Source: Legionella sp. (GTDB lineage: Bacteria; Pseudomonadota; Gammaproteobacteria; Legionellales; Legionellaceae). Taken from it: DNA of 64,000 nt. Under the pieces are notes generated by a model that was given only the letters and a program-made list of their open reading frames with translations, ran no database searches and had not been told where the DNA came from. Every line of letters begins with the position of its first letter. The stretch's first letter is position 1. The stretch spans positions 307,066 to 371,065 of the forward strand of contig JACETI010000002.1 in NCBI GenBank assembly GCA_013911415.1, given 5' to 3'. This document shows, one piece after another, positions 35,987 to 46,308 of this stretch. Position numbers and translations under genes: made by a program.

Positions 35987-37215
35987 AATAGTTCCTCTAA
36001 GAGTGATTGCTCTCGAGTCAACGATTCTATACATTGCTTCAAACCCACTTTAATGGATTCTCGTGTATAAAAACCACCGTTAATTTGCGTCGTATGTAAC
36101 ACCACATTACGAAAACACTGAAATAACGCCCTATCAGGCTTTTCTAACATCACCCAAAAATCATCGAGATCTCCTTGAAACGTCAATCCCTTCATGCCAT
36201 ATATTGACTGTCCTAATGCAATCACTGGGATTCCATATTCTAAGGCAACTAGGCCAACGGTACTGTTCACCGTAACAACGCCACTGGACTTTTCAATCAA
36301 GTCGTTCAAATCACCATATTCAAGATAGGTAACACGATCTTTTAAATCATACGCCTGTGTCAAATTGTCGATTAAGCGAGGATAATTGAAAAGTCGCATA
36401 TCCAATGGATGATTTTTTATGACTAATTTTGTCTCAATAGGAGCATATCGAGCAAAAGAAAGCAAAACTTGCTCTAACATATGGGACATATCATTGAAAG
36501 AAGAATAGTGCTGAATTTGAGCGTCACCATTTAATTGCAAAGGCAGCAAATAATAAGGTTGATCCTTGTAAGAAGCATTAGCAGGTTTTAAAAAATAGTG
36601 CTGCGCTTTAAGGCTGGAAAGAAGCACATAACGACGCAAATAAGCTGCATATTCAACCATTGCATTGACCGGTGCATGTGTATGATATCCTCTGTACAGA
36701 AGAGGATTCAATACGCCCGCTAAGTGGTATAATACATCGTAGATTGCCCGCTTAGAAAAAGAAGAAACAAATTGCTTGGCGCTGGCACGAGGATTAGGTA
36801 GACGTGACCCAATATCCCTATACCATCCAGGATTCTTTGGTAATAGAGAACGACCGTTGACTCCATGACGCTCTAACGTTATCCAGTAAGGACGAAAGTA
36901 CCCTTCTTCAAAAACATGCGTGCGCACACCAGCAGCCTCTCCTTCAATGGACGCTATTTGATGGATCGGACGGCAGTCTCCAAACATAATTTGATCGCTG
37001 ATTTCCCAATCACGGTATTTAATAGCAAAATACTCAGCAAGCCCTTCTCGGCGTCGGCGATAGGCTTCGCCGTCACGCAAACCATTATAAAATGTATCAC
37101 CACCATTAAAGTTAATCTTAAAAACCTTATGGCCATCAGCACGTAAAGCGTCACTTAACATTGAAAAAAAAGGTGAAGCGACACCTTGTAAGAATAAAAA
37201 TGAACGCTTTTGCAT
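35983..37215 (-). CDS. kpsS: KpsS/LipB-like capsule linker glycosyltransferase (RkpJ-like)
   Basis: The protein (about 410 residues) matches KpsS, the beta-Kdo transferase that starts the poly-Kdo linker on the phospholipid anchor of group 2 capsules. MQKRSFLFLQGVASPFFSMLSD at the start and KINFNGGD are typical, as are FGDCRPIHQIA, HVFEEGYFRPYWITLE, VIKNHPLD and VTVNSTVGLVALEYGIPVIALG. ATG 37215 has AGAGGG upstream and lies 7 nt after the alpha-oxoamine synthase stop; an upstream in-frame start would overlap that gene. Being between lipid-forming enzymes rather than next to kpsC is unusual for E. coli-type clusters but fits rkpJ. Confidence 0.9.
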   Translation of the reverse strand: MQKRSFLFLQGVASPFFSMLSDALRADGHKVFKINFNGGDTFYNGLRDGEAYRRRREGLAEYFAIKYRDWEISDQIMFGDCRPIHQIASIEGEAAGVRTHVFEEGYFRPYWITLERHGVNGRSLLPKNPGWYRDIGSRLPNPRASAKQFVSSFSKRAIYDVLYHLAGVLNPLLYRGYHTHAPVNAMVEYAAYLRRYVLLSSLKAQHYFLKPANASYKDQPYYLLPLQLNGDAQIQHYSSFNDMSHMLEQVLLSFARYAPIETKLVIKNHPLDMRLFNYPRLIDNLTQAYDLKDRVTYLEYGDLNDLIEKSSGVVTVNSTVGLVALEYGIPVIALGQSIYGMKGLTFQGDLDDFWVMLEKPDRALFQCFRNVVLHTTQINGGFYTRESIKVGLKQCIESLTREQSLLEELL

Positions 37216-37222
37216 AGTCCCT

Positions 37223-38530
37223 CTAGGAAACAAGGCCTTCGATAGTTGCTCTTATCTGTTCAGAAGTATGGTCACTATTCATAAAAAATCGAAGTCTCGC
37301 TTGATTATCAGGAACGGCAGGATAAATAATTGGCTGAACGTTAATGCCGTTTGATTGCATCTTATTGGCAATCTCCACGGCTTTTTTGGAGGATTTATAA
37401 AGGACTGGAATAATATTGAGTCCCTGACTTAAACCAACGTTAAGCCCTGCAAGCTTCGCTTGCTTCAAAAATTCCCCTGCTCTGGCATGTAATCGAGTTA
37501 TTCGTTCCGGTTCATTTAGCATGATCTCTATTGCTTTTAGTGAAGCCGCAGCAAGGGAGGGTGACATACCAACACTGTATAAAAACCCGGGCGCAGTATA
37601 CCTTAGGTGTTCTACTAAAGCACGGCACCCTGCAATATACCCCCCACAGCTGGCTAACGTTTTGCTTAATGTACCCATCCATAGGTCAACATCATGTGCA
37701 TTAATATTAAAAAACTCGCCTATCCCACGGCCTTGTACTCCCATTGTGCCAAGCGAATGCGCCTCATCTACCATTAAAAACGCATGGTGTTTTTTCTTGA
37801 TTTCAATAAACTCCGGAAGTTCGGGATAATCACCATCCATGCTGTATATCCCCTCAATTACAATCAAAACACGTTCGAACTGATGGCGGCGTGCATACAA
37901 TAGTTTATCTAATGCCTCCCAGTTATTATGAGCAAAAGAGAGTCGAAAAGCGCCGGAGAGTTTAATGCCTTCTAAAATACTGTTATGAATTAACTCATCG
38001 TGGATGACTAAATCTTTAGGGCCAAACAAATAGCCTATTGTTGTTACATTGGTCGCATGCCCGCTTACAAAGATTAACGCATCCTCAACCCGATACAATT
38101 TTGCTAATGCATACTCCAATTCCTGGTGAATCGGTCGCTCCCCTGCAACCAACCGGCTTGCCGAAGCAGACGTACCATAACGATCAATGGCTTCTTTGGC
38201 TGCGTGGCTAACACGAGGATCTCCATTTAAATTCAGGTAATTATAACTAGAGAAGTTAATCAATGAATGTCCATTGATAGACGTTGTCGCAGCAGCTATC
38301 CCCTCATGGCTAAGAAAATAGGGATTATCTATCTGAAATTTCTTTGAAAATTTCTGCTTGTTTACAATCGATTGATAAGCATCATAGTGTTCAAAATCGC
38401 AAAATTTTTTTAAATGATTGATACTTGATTGCTTTGAATTAAAAGCCTTAGGCGTTTGATTATTCTTTTCTTGTAATCGATTTTTACGCCGCTCGAGTGC
38501 TTTTTTTAGAAAATGCTCTTTGATATCCAT
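37223..38530 (-). CDS. PLP-dependent alpha-oxoamine synthase (AONS/SPT-like, RkpG-like)
   Basis: The 435-residue enzyme belongs to the family of 8-amino-7-oxononanoate synthase, serine palmitoyltransferase and 2-amino-3-ketobutyrate ligase. INFSSYNYLNLNGDPRV, GTSASASRLVAGERPIHQELE, DEAHSLGTMG (PLP Asp) and TLSKTLASCGGYIAG (PLP Lys near residue 289) are all present. A charged N-terminal extension of about 90 residues precedes the catalytic core and is absent from BioF; it may dock to the ACP. No bio genes are near, and the gene starts 3 nt after the PKS stop. So it probably releases the polyketide chain by decarboxylative condensation with an amino acid (Ser, Gly or Ala not decidable). Confidence 0.9.
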   Translation of the reverse strand: MDIKEHFLKKALERRKNRLQEKNNQTPKAFNSKQSSINHLKKFCDFEHYDAYQSIVNKQKFSKKFQIDNPYFLSHEGIAAATTSINGHSLINFSSYNYLNLNGDPRVSHAAKEAIDRYGTSASASRLVAGERPIHQELEYALAKLYRVEDALIFVSGHATNVTTIGYLFGPKDLVIHDELIHNSILEGIKLSGAFRLSFAHNNWEALDKLLYARRHQFERVLIVIEGIYSMDGDYPELPEFIEIKKKHHAFLMVDEAHSLGTMGVQGRGIGEFFNINAHDVDLWMGTLSKTLASCGGYIAGCRALVEHLRYTAPGFLYSVGMSPSLAAASLKAIEIMLNEPERITRLHARAGEFLKQAKLAGLNVGLSQGLNIIPVLYKSSKKAVEIANKMQSNGINVQPIIYPAVPDNQARLRFFMNSDHTSEQIRATIEGLVS

Positions 38531-38533
38531 ACG

Positions 38534-41500
38534 TTATTCTAGTAACTCCAATCCTGCTTCCTCTGTTAATACTTCTCCATGCAAAGAGGCTTCATGTAAA
38601 ACCTTTTGGATTTCATTTTCTACTAATAGCGCAGACTCTTTTTTCTCTTCTGTCCCATGGGCGCACAGTTGACTATGAATTTTCTCTGCGAGCGAATGAA
38701 TGGTTGCATTTTGCGATAAAGCTAACATCGATAATTGTAAAGAAAAACGTTGTTGAATGGCATTGACCAATTCAGCACCGACTAAAGAATCCATACCAAT
38801 TTCAAACAATGGTTTTTTGCAATCAATTTTATCCATGGGAAGACGCAATATAGCTGAAATTTCACTCGTTAAAAGCCGGATTATAATTGCCAATGCCTCT
38901 TCTTTTGTCTTATCCGCAATCAAAACACGTACATCTTCGTCAAGACCTAATTCATTTTCAGCATCATATTCACTAGCAATCAAAGCAAATTTTGGTGAAG
39001 AAAAAGAATAAACAGCTTTTTTCATTTTGGCCATATTTAAATGAGCGATCGTTACACCTGAAACATCTGCCTGTATTAATCGCTCTAACCATTGAAGTGC
39101 GTGCTTTGAACTAAGAAAGTTGCCGCCTATTTTTGATGCTAACAAATCTTTAACCTGGTCATTGCGTGTTAAATATCCGGTATCATCGATAGGCCCCCAC
39201 GCAACCGAAAGTCCAGGCAACCCCTTTGCCCGTCGATAAGCAATAAGACCTTCAAGGCCTACATTTGCAGCCACATAGTTTGCTTGGCCCTGATTACCAA
39301 ATAAAGTCGCCACTGAAGAATACACGATAAAAAAGTCGAGAGCGCAATTCGATGTTTCCCAATGTAAATTCCAAGCACCCTGCAATTTTGGTGCAAAGAC
39401 CTGCTCTATTTTTTCCTGTGTTAAATTATGAATCAAAGCATCTTCATAAATGGCAGCAGCATGCACGATTCCTCTTAAATGATGACCCTGTTGTTGCAGC
39501 TCACTCAACATGTTTTTAACCGCTTGCCGTTCACTTATATCGACTTTATAAGTGACAACAGCAACGCCCTCTTTTTTAAATTGTTCCACGGCATGACAGG
39601 CTTCCTCAGAAACAGCCCCTTTTCTCCCAACTAAAACTAAATGACGCGCACCTTTATCGACTAGCCATCGGGCTGTTTGTAATCCAAAGCCGCTAAACCC
39701 GCCTGTCACTAAATAAGAAGCAGTTGCCGCTAATTTTAGGGATTTTGTGCTTTGCTCTAAAAAAAGATTTTCTCGTGGCTTAGCCTCTAAATTAACGATA
39801 ATTTTCCCTATGTGACGAGCCTGTTGCATGTATCTAAAGCTATCGGTGACATTGTATGCACTAAATTCTCGATAAGGCAGGGGTGCCAAAATTTGCTGCT
39901 CAAACAGTTCCATCATTTCTTTAAAGAGGGCACTACATAACGCAGGATCTTCCATCAGTAGTTGATCCGCATCGATGCCAAAATAGCTAATATTATTTCT
40001 AAAAGGCCGTAACCCTATTTTTGTATTGGCAAAAAAATCACGTTTTCCCAATTCAAGAAAACGTCCAAAAGGCTTTAGTACAGACAAATTAGCGTTGATT
40101 GCTTCTCCTGCTAAGCAATTAAGCACTAAGTCTATACCTTCAGATTGAGTATCCTTTAATATTTCATCCGCAAATAACAAAGAGCGAGAATTATAACAAT
40201 GAGTTACTCCCATCAATTTTAAAAAGTCTCTCTTTTCGGGCGATCCAGCCGTTGCATAAACCTTCGCCCCCACATGTAACGCAATCTGAATAGCAGCGAT
40301 TCCAACGCCTCCCGCTGCTCCATGGATCAAGATGCGATCATTGGCTTTTAAACGTCCCAGGTAACACAGTGAATAATAGGCAGTAAAATAAGCAATAGGT
40401 ACTGTCGCCCCTTTAGAAAAACACCAATGCGCAGGAAGGTGCGCAATCGCGTGCACTTTGGTCGTTGTAACAGAGGCAAAACCCGCAGGCGCAAAGCCCA
40501 TTACGCGATCGCCCACACAAAAATCAGTCACAGATTCGCCTAAAGCCGTAATTTCTCCAGCGAATTCCATTCCAAGTGTCGTTCCAAGAAATCCTTTTTC
40601 CAGTGCTTCATCAGGAACAAAACCCATGGTATACATCACATCACGGAAATTTAGTCCAGTCGCTTTGGGTTTGATGCGTACCTCATCAGGGGCCAGAGGT
40701 ATCTGTTTAACTGGAATCCAACATAGATTGTTGATGGAGCCCGAACGTTTAAAATCAAGGCAGTAATCCGTATGTGCTTTCTTTTCTGAGGGTAGAGTAT
40801 TCAACGTCTCTACGCGCAAGCCATAACGCATGGAAGTAGTTATCACAATTTCTTGCTCATCATCTTTCATAAGCAATTCTTTCGCAAGATTACTTGCAAT
40901 AACCGGTGAAAATGCTTCTTGAATATCGATTAACTTACAACTTAGATCAGGATATTCATTGTTCAGCACCCTGCCCATCCCCCAAATGGTTGAATGAACC
41001 GGATTATGAACAGTGCCTACTGCGTTAACCACAACAGGTATCGCCCCTATAGTTACGAGCGTTAGTTTTGGATAGACAGACCAGTCAACTTCTTGGATGC
41101 GCTGAATCAATGTAACAATCGAAGCACAAACTCCGGCGCTTTGTCCTAAGTCCAAACCCTCTTCGAAGACCCATACAATCTCTAGTCTATCAGGCTTATC
41201 TGCAAGAGCTCGCAATTGCTTTTCCAATAAACCATTCATTTCTGTCAGTGCATCTGCTTTCATTAGAAATGGGATCACAGTCTGATCAGGTGAAAAAACC
41301 TTTATTTGATCAATAACTTGTTCGGCGTGGGCAAGTATTAATGCGGTTGTTGCTGAAGGCCGCAAATTTCTATCCGATGATTCAGACTCCTGCTCGGCCA
41401 ATCGAGCCATAAGCAGAAAGTGCCCCTCCTGTATCGATCCTTCTGCTTCAAACAAGGGTTCAGTTACTTGAAATCCAGCATCAACCAAATGTTGTTGCAT

Positions 41501-44500
41501 TTCTTGCGCAGAGAAAAGACGAGAGTGTGCATTAGTATCTGATTTGCTTTGCCACCATTGCTCTGCTGTCGCTAAAACAAACGCCTGCAATCGATCAGAT
41601 GATTGTCCTGCAAGCAATAAAACACCGTCTGATGCCAAATATTTTTTTATTTGCTTAATTGTTTGGAACAAATCGTCTACGGCGTGCAAACTATTTCGAA
41701 TGATTAGAACATCAAAGCGTTGGTCGGCCCATAAGTCGTGATCAGAGAACCAGTTTTTAATAGGTTGCGTTACTCTATGTACAAAGGGTACTTCATTTCT
41801 TTGCACTGCCTGCTCATCCGTAGTCAGTACATAATAATCTGTTTTTTTAGGCGAACAACGTTGGATCAATTGATTAGATAAAGCACTGTTGCTATAACCC
41901 ACCTCGAGAACTCTTAGCCGACGCTGGTCCGACCACTGTTCACAGATGGCGGAAAACGTTTTATCGATCAGATCATGTATACCCTGACGAAGCGGAGAAT
42001 CTTCGATAAAATGACACAAAGCATCATTCTTATTAGAAGCATAAGATAGCTCCTCTAAACTCATCGCCCCCGAAAGAATAGAAACCAAATTCATTCCAAT
42101 TCGACCAATGAACAAAAGCTCTGTTATATAATCAGGATATTCTCTCAACAGAAGATTCCACAGAGCATAGGCATCAATGGGTTCATTGGGAGGCGTGAGA
42201 TGATACAATCCATTTTCCATTTTTTGCAGATAATGATCTTCTACAAGAATCGTAAAACACCACTCTAATAAAGCACTTTGAGCAAATTCTCCCGTGCTAT
42301 TCGTTATCAAGTCCTCTAATGAACATTCTCTTCGATCGCCTAATATATCCACGATCGCATCATAAATGAAATAACCGATTAATAAATCCAATAAGGGCAT
42401 CAATGACTCAAAGCGATTTTCTCGCACCTTATTGCGTCGTGGTAATGCATTTTTTACCTGATCAAAGACCCTGCTTATTAGCGCAAAAGACAGGCCGGAT
42501 TGCTTCTCAAAAGAAGACAGTAGATGAGCCCTACAGACATAGCCATTCATCGTATGACTAGCTTCAGAAAATTGCGCTTGTTTAAATCGACAATCATTAA
42601 TCAATGCAACAACACGCCCATCCTTATCAAGAAAAGAAAATTGAGCCAAAACACTCTGCTTACTTTTGCGTACAATACAGGCAGTTAAATAAATTTGCTC
42701 AGGCAGTGAAGTGAGTAGCTGTAATCGCCCTAGACGAATGGGCAAAAAAGTCTGCTGTGATTCGGCATCGTGACACAACATGCCAATGAGCAGCTGAAAA
42801 CAGCCATCAAGCAATCCAGGGTACAAGTGGTGTGTGCTGATACAATCCGTAATAGGTCGTTTGAAAACAACTTGCGCCAGAGCCTCATTTTCAGTTGCCC
42901 ATATTTGATGGATCATTTGAAAATAAGGGCCATAGATCAAGCCGACTGACTTTGCAACTGCATACAACTGTTCCTCAGAAAAGCTGAATTTAGATTGATT
43001 CTGTAACTGTTGTATGGAGCGATTCTCATGCGATGTGATAATGGCAGGTTCAGCGATCATTCGCCCTAAGACATGTGTGCTCCATTCTTCTTCCGTCGTT
43101 CGCAATCGGCTTTTAATGACAAAACTACCATCATTCACATTCAATTCAAACCGTACTAGACGACAAGCGGTCTTCTCGAAAACCATAGGCGCAATAATTT
43201 CAAGATCTCTTATATCGTGAGATTCATTGCCATACCAACAATGAGATGCCGCGATTGCCATTTCAGCATAAGCAGCTGCTGACATGACGGTAGACTCATT
43301 CACCACGTGATCCGCTAGATAAGGCACAACCAGGGGATCCAAATGATGTTCCCAAACTGGCTCCCCTGGTTTAATCCGTCTTCCCAATAAAGGATGTTCT
43401 GAAGCTAGACAAGCTTGGTTTGCACTCTCTGAAGAAGGCGCTAAGCGGAAAGACTCCTTACTCCATAAATAAGCAGGCAATGTGATCGGCACTCCAGTTT
43501 TGGGAAAAAAAGCAGCCGTCGCATCGAATTCCCCTCCACTAAACCACGTTCTTAATACACAATTTTTAAGCGCAGCCTGTGCATCAACGTTATTCTTCTT
43601 ACCTGTAATAAAGACCGTAGCCTTTTTATTATGCTGTAGAATAGATTCGTCTATATAACTTTTTAAAATAGCATGAGGACCAACCTCAATAAAAAGTTGT
43701 ATTCCTGATTCCAGTAGGGTTGTAATCGCTGCATGGAATTGCACCGGCTGACGGATATTATCCCACCAATACTGCGCGTTTAACTGACTTCCCTGAACTT
43801 GCTTTCCTGTTACGGTTGAAACGTAACGAATCGCACCATTTTTTGCTGTGAGACTCGATAAGGAGTCGAGGAGATCTTTCTGCATACAGTCCATAGCGGG
43901 ACTATGAAACGCATAATCCAAATCCAATAATCGATTAAATACCCCTCGTTCTTGACAAACTAACTGCAAGGCTTCGAGTATATTTATATCGCCCGCTAGC
44001 ACCACACTTCGTTCACTGTTGACGACAGCAATATTGACTGGTTTACACAAGTCATTTTGGCAGTTTTCACTCGCACTTTTATGTTTAGCAATCAGTTGCT
44101 CTGCTTCTGCCTTGCTTAAAGCAACAACCAGCATCCGACCTTGCCCTTTGGTTTTTCCTTGCCAAAAACTTCGTTGATAAATCACTTGAACCGCTTGTTT
44201 TAAAGTCAATGCACCGCAAGCCCAAGCAGCTGCAATTTCACCGACACTATGCCCTGTCACGGCAGAGACGCGGACACCCTGCTGGATTAGATAACGAGTC
44301 ATAGCCACTTGCAAAGCAAAGAGGCAAGGTTGTGCTATTTCTGTTAAATACAAACGATTTTTATCAACAGATTGCATTAACTCATCTTTAATTGAAAAAT
44401 CAGCGTATTTCGCTAATAGCTTATCAATTTCATTAATCGTGTCACGAATGATTGGTTCAGATTCAATTAACTGCACGCCCATGCCATGATATTGAGCACC

Positions 44501-46165
44501 ATTGCCTGAATAAACGAGAGCAACCGCTAAATCACTACCTATCTTGTCTTGCATGACAACTTGTGGCGAGTCTTCGTTTTTTGAGACTGATTGGAGAGAC
44601 TCCAAAATTTCCGTTAAATTTTGGCCATGAAGGAGCATCCCTTTTTCATGTCTCGTCCGCCGATGAGACAGCGTATAGGCAATATCGTAGTACGCATCGC
44701 GGTTTTGCTGAATGAAGTCAATGTATTGGGTAGCAAGATCAGGAAATCGTTCCTCATGTTTTAAACTCAGCATTAAAGGGGGAACATTTTCTAATGAAGA
44801 AGCATTCTCGTGATGGTTTTTCTCAGAAATATATTCGGCTACAATTACATGCGCATTTGTTCCTCCGAACCCAAACGAGTTTACCGCCATAATTGCAGGC
44901 TTATTGTTTTGCGACCATGATGAAGCTTTATCAACAACCTTTAAATTATAATCATTGAAATTAATCTCTGGATTAGGGGCTTCTTGGTACAAGCTGGGAG
45001 GAATTATTTTATTTTTTAAACATAAAATGGTCTTTAGCATTCCCGTCAAACCGGAAACAACCTCTAAATGCCCAACGTTACTTTTGATAGAACCAATTAA
45101 TAAAGGATTATCTGTTTGCCTCTGCTTAGCCAGCGATTGAGCAATAGCCAATGCTTCGATCTTATCACCCACCGCCGTTCCTGTACCGTGGGCTTCTAAA
45201 TATTGAATATCATCAACTGCAATACCGGCTGCCTCATGCACTTTTGCAATTAACGACGCCTGCGACTCAGCACTTGGCACGATAATGCTGTTCTTAGAGC
45301 CATCACTATTCACCCCGGAATTAATAATCACAGCATGAATAGGATCTCCATCCCTCTCCGCTGCTTCAAGGGGTTTTAAAAATAAAACAATACAACCCTC
45401 GGATCGCACATAACCATCACCGCCTGCCGCAAAGCTTTTACATTTTCCTACAGGGGACAACATAGATGCCTTTGAGAAACCAATAAAGGATGTCGGTGAT
45501 TGAAATAAATTCACTCCACCGGCAAGAGCCATTGATGCCTCACCGCTCCATATACTGCTGCATGCTTGATGTAAGGCAACTAACGAAGAAGAACAAGCCG
45601 TGTCAACTGACATACTGGGGCCATGAAAGTCAAAAGCATAAGAAATACGATTCGCAGCAATGCTCGAGCAATTACCAAGCATTGTGTATGAATCAGTTAA
45701 AGAAGGATCATTGATGTATTGAAAAATATGCTCATTACTACCTATACCAATATAAACAGCGCAGTCTTTGCCCGCTAGTAGATCTATATCTTGGCAACCA
45801 TGCTCCAACGCTTCCCAAGTTGTTTCTAGCAATAATCGCTGTTGGGGATCAATCTGGCAGGCTTCTCGAGGAGAAATACCAAAAAAATTAGCATCAAACG
45901 TATCAATTCTTGATAAGACACCTGCATTAAAGGTATAACTTTTTCCAGGTTCTGTTTTTCGAGTGTGCACATAGTTTTCAAAAGCAAATCTGCCGTGGTT
46001 CACATGAGAAATTAAATTTTCTTGATTAATTAATACATCCCAGAGACGTTCCATCGTTGATACGTCGCTTGGTAATCGAAGACCCATGCCCACTATGGCA
46101 ATACTGGATTTTTTACTAACAGACACAATAGCTTCCTTCATTATATCTAAAGTACAACACTTCAT
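38534..46165 (-). CDS. Type I polyketide synthase, single module KS-AT-DH-(MT)-ER-KR-ACP (RkpA-like)
   Basis: The 2543-residue megasynthase reads in order: KS (about 18-445; DTACSSS near 188, HGTGT near 327, NVGHLE near 365), AT (about 545-870; GHSVGEIAAAW near 637), DH (about 920-1200; catalytic His near 953, Asp in LLDGCFQ near 1119), MT-like (about 1380-1560; LEVGYSNSALS near 1420), ER (about 1820-2130; HGAAGGVG near 1951), KR (about 2150-2330; VTGGFSGFG, Ser and Tyr in QANYVAAN) and ACP (GMDSL, Ser near 2459). No thioesterase. DH lacks the Gly and Pro of HxxxGxxxxP, and MT motif I has lost its glycines. Likely iterative, giving a reduced acyl chain. A GTG at 46126 with AAGGAAG upstream may be the real start. 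Confidence 0.95.
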   Translation of the reverse strand: MKCCTLDIMKEAIVSVSKKSSIAIVGMGLRLPSDVSTMERLWDVLINQENLISHVNHGRFAFENYVHTRKTEPGKSYTFNAGVLSRIDTFDANFFGISPREACQIDPQQRLLLETTWEALEHGCQDIDLLAGKDCAVYIGIGSNEHIFQYINDPSLTDSYTMLGNCSSIAANRISYAFDFHGPSMSVDTACSSSLVALHQACSSIWSGEASMALAGGVNLFQSPTSFIGFSKASMLSPVGKCKSFAAGGDGYVRSEGCIVLFLKPLEAAERDGDPIHAVIINSGVNSDGSKNSIIVPSAESQASLIAKVHEAAGIAVDDIQYLEAHGTGTAVGDKIEALAIAQSLAKQRQTDNPLLIGSIKSNVGHLEVVSGLTGMLKTILCLKNKIIPPSLYQEAPNPEINFNDYNLKVVDKASSWSQNNKPAIMAVNSFGFGGTNAHVIVAEYISEKNHHENASSLENVPPLMLSLKHEERFPDLATQYIDFIQQNRDAYYDIAYTLSHRRTRHEKGMLLHGQNLTEILESLQSVSKNEDSPQVVMQDKIGSDLAVALVYSGNGAQYHGMGVQLIESEPIIRDTINEIDKLLAKYADFSIKDELMQSVDKNRLYLTEIAQPCLFALQVAMTRYLIQQGVRVSAVTGHSVGEIAAAWACGALTLKQAVQVIYQRSFWQGKTKGQGRMLVVALSKAEAEQLIAKHKSASENCQNDLCKPVNIAVVNSERSVVLAGDINILEALQLVCQERGVFNRLLDLDYAFHSPAMDCMQKDLLDSLSSLTAKNGAIRYVSTVTGKQVQGSQLNAQYWWDNIRQPVQFHAAITTLLESGIQLFIEVGPHAILKSYIDESILQHNKKATVFITGKKNNVDAQAALKNCVLRTWFSGGEFDATAAFFPKTGVPITLPAYLWSKESFRLAPSSESANQACLASEHPLLGRRIKPGEPVWEHHLDPLVVPYLADHVVNESTVMSAAAYAEMAIAASHCWYGNESHDIRDLEIIAPMVFEKTACRLVRFELNVNDGSFVIKSRLRTTEEEWSTHVLGRMIAEPAIITSHENRSIQQLQNQSKFSFSEEQLYAVAKSVGLIYGPYFQMIHQIWATENEALAQVVFKRPITDCISTHHLYPGLLDGCFQLLIGMLCHDAESQQTFLPIRLGRLQLLTSLPEQIYLTACIVRKSKQSVLAQFSFLDKDGRVVALINDCRFKQAQFSEASHTMNGYVCRAHLLSSFEKQSGLSFALISRVFDQVKNALPRRNKVRENRFESLMPLLDLLIGYFIYDAIVDILGDRRECSLEDLITNSTGEFAQSALLEWCFTILVEDHYLQKMENGLYHLTPPNEPIDAYALWNLLLREYPDYITELLFIGRIGMNLVSILSGAMSLEELSYASNKNDALCHFIEDSPLRQGIHDLIDKTFSAICEQWSDQRRLRVLEVGYSNSALSNQLIQRCSPKKTDYYVLTTDEQAVQRNEVPFVHRVTQPIKNWFSDHDLWADQRFDVLIIRNSLHAVDDLFQTIKQIKKYLASDGVLLLAGQSSDRLQAFVLATAEQWWQSKSDTNAHSRLFSAQEMQQHLVDAGFQVTEPLFEAEGSIQEGHFLLMARLAEQESESSDRNLRPSATTALILAHAEQVIDQIKVFSPDQTVIPFLMKADALTEMNGLLEKQLRALADKPDRLEIVWVFEEGLDLGQSAGVCASIVTLIQRIQEVDWSVYPKLTLVTIGAIPVVVNAVGTVHNPVHSTIWGMGRVLNNEYPDLSCKLIDIQEAFSPVIASNLAKELLMKDDEQEIVITTSMRYGLRVETLNTLPSEKKAHTDYCLDFKRSGSINNLCWIPVKQIPLAPDEVRIKPKATGLNFRDVMYTMGFVPDEALEKGFLGTTLGMEFAGEITALGESVTDFCVGDRVMGFAPAGFASVTTTKVHAIAHLPAHWCFSKGATVPIAYFTAYYSLCYLGRLKANDRILIHGAAGGVGIAAIQIALHVGAKVYATAGSPEKRDFLKLMGVTHCYNSRSLLFADEILKDTQSEGIDLVLNCLAGEAINANLSVLKPFGRFLELGKRDFFANTKIGLRPFRNNISYFGIDADQLLMEDPALCSALFKEMMELFEQQILAPLPYREFSAYNVTDSFRYMQQARHIGKIIVNLEAKPRENLFLEQSTKSLKLAATASYLVTGGFSGFGLQTARWLVDKGARHLVLVGRKGAVSEEACHAVEQFKKEGVAVVTYKVDISERQAVKNMLSELQQQGHHLRGIVHAAAIYEDALIHNLTQEKIEQVFAPKLQGAWNLHWETSNCALDFFIVYSSVATLFGNQGQANYVAANVGLEGLIAYRRAKGLPGLSVAWGPIDDTGYLTRNDQVKDLLASKIGGNFLSSKHALQWLERLIQADVSGVTIAHLNMAKMKKAVYSFSSPKFALIASEYDAENELGLDEDVRVLIADKTKEEALAIIIRLLTSEISAILRLPMDKIDCKKPLFEIGMDSLVGAELVNAIQQRFSLQLSMLALSQNATIHSLAEKIHSQLCAHGTEEKKESALLVENEIQKVLHEASLHGEVLTEEAGLELLE

Positions 46166-46308
46166 TAAAACACAACGTCCCTATTGATCTTCTGCTCTTT
46201 TTCTTGACCAAAAGAAATTAAAAGATCGTCACTTTATTCGCACAGTTTAAAATGCTGTATCTCATTTGATAGATTCAACATCTTTTACATCTACAACCAG
46301 TGCTTGAC
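46166..46308. other. 143-bp gap between kpsT and the PKS gene
   Basis: This is the only sizeable gap in the nine-gene minus-strand unit. It could hold an internal promoter for the PKS genes, but I see no strong -35/-10 pair and no terminator hairpin. Confidence 0.4.

Noticed and set aside
37223-38530. bioF (biotin synthesis)
   Set aside because: Catalytic motifs are shared, but there are no other bio genes, the protein has a long N-terminal extension, and it is embedded between a PKS and capsule genes.
38534-46165. Reading the megasynthase as a fatty acid synthase or as part of a multi-module assembly line
   Set aside because: Domain order with an MT-like insert between DH and ER is that of reducing type I PKS, and no other PKS or NRPS gene is in the window. 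A single iterative module is simpler, though other modules outside the window cannot be excluded.
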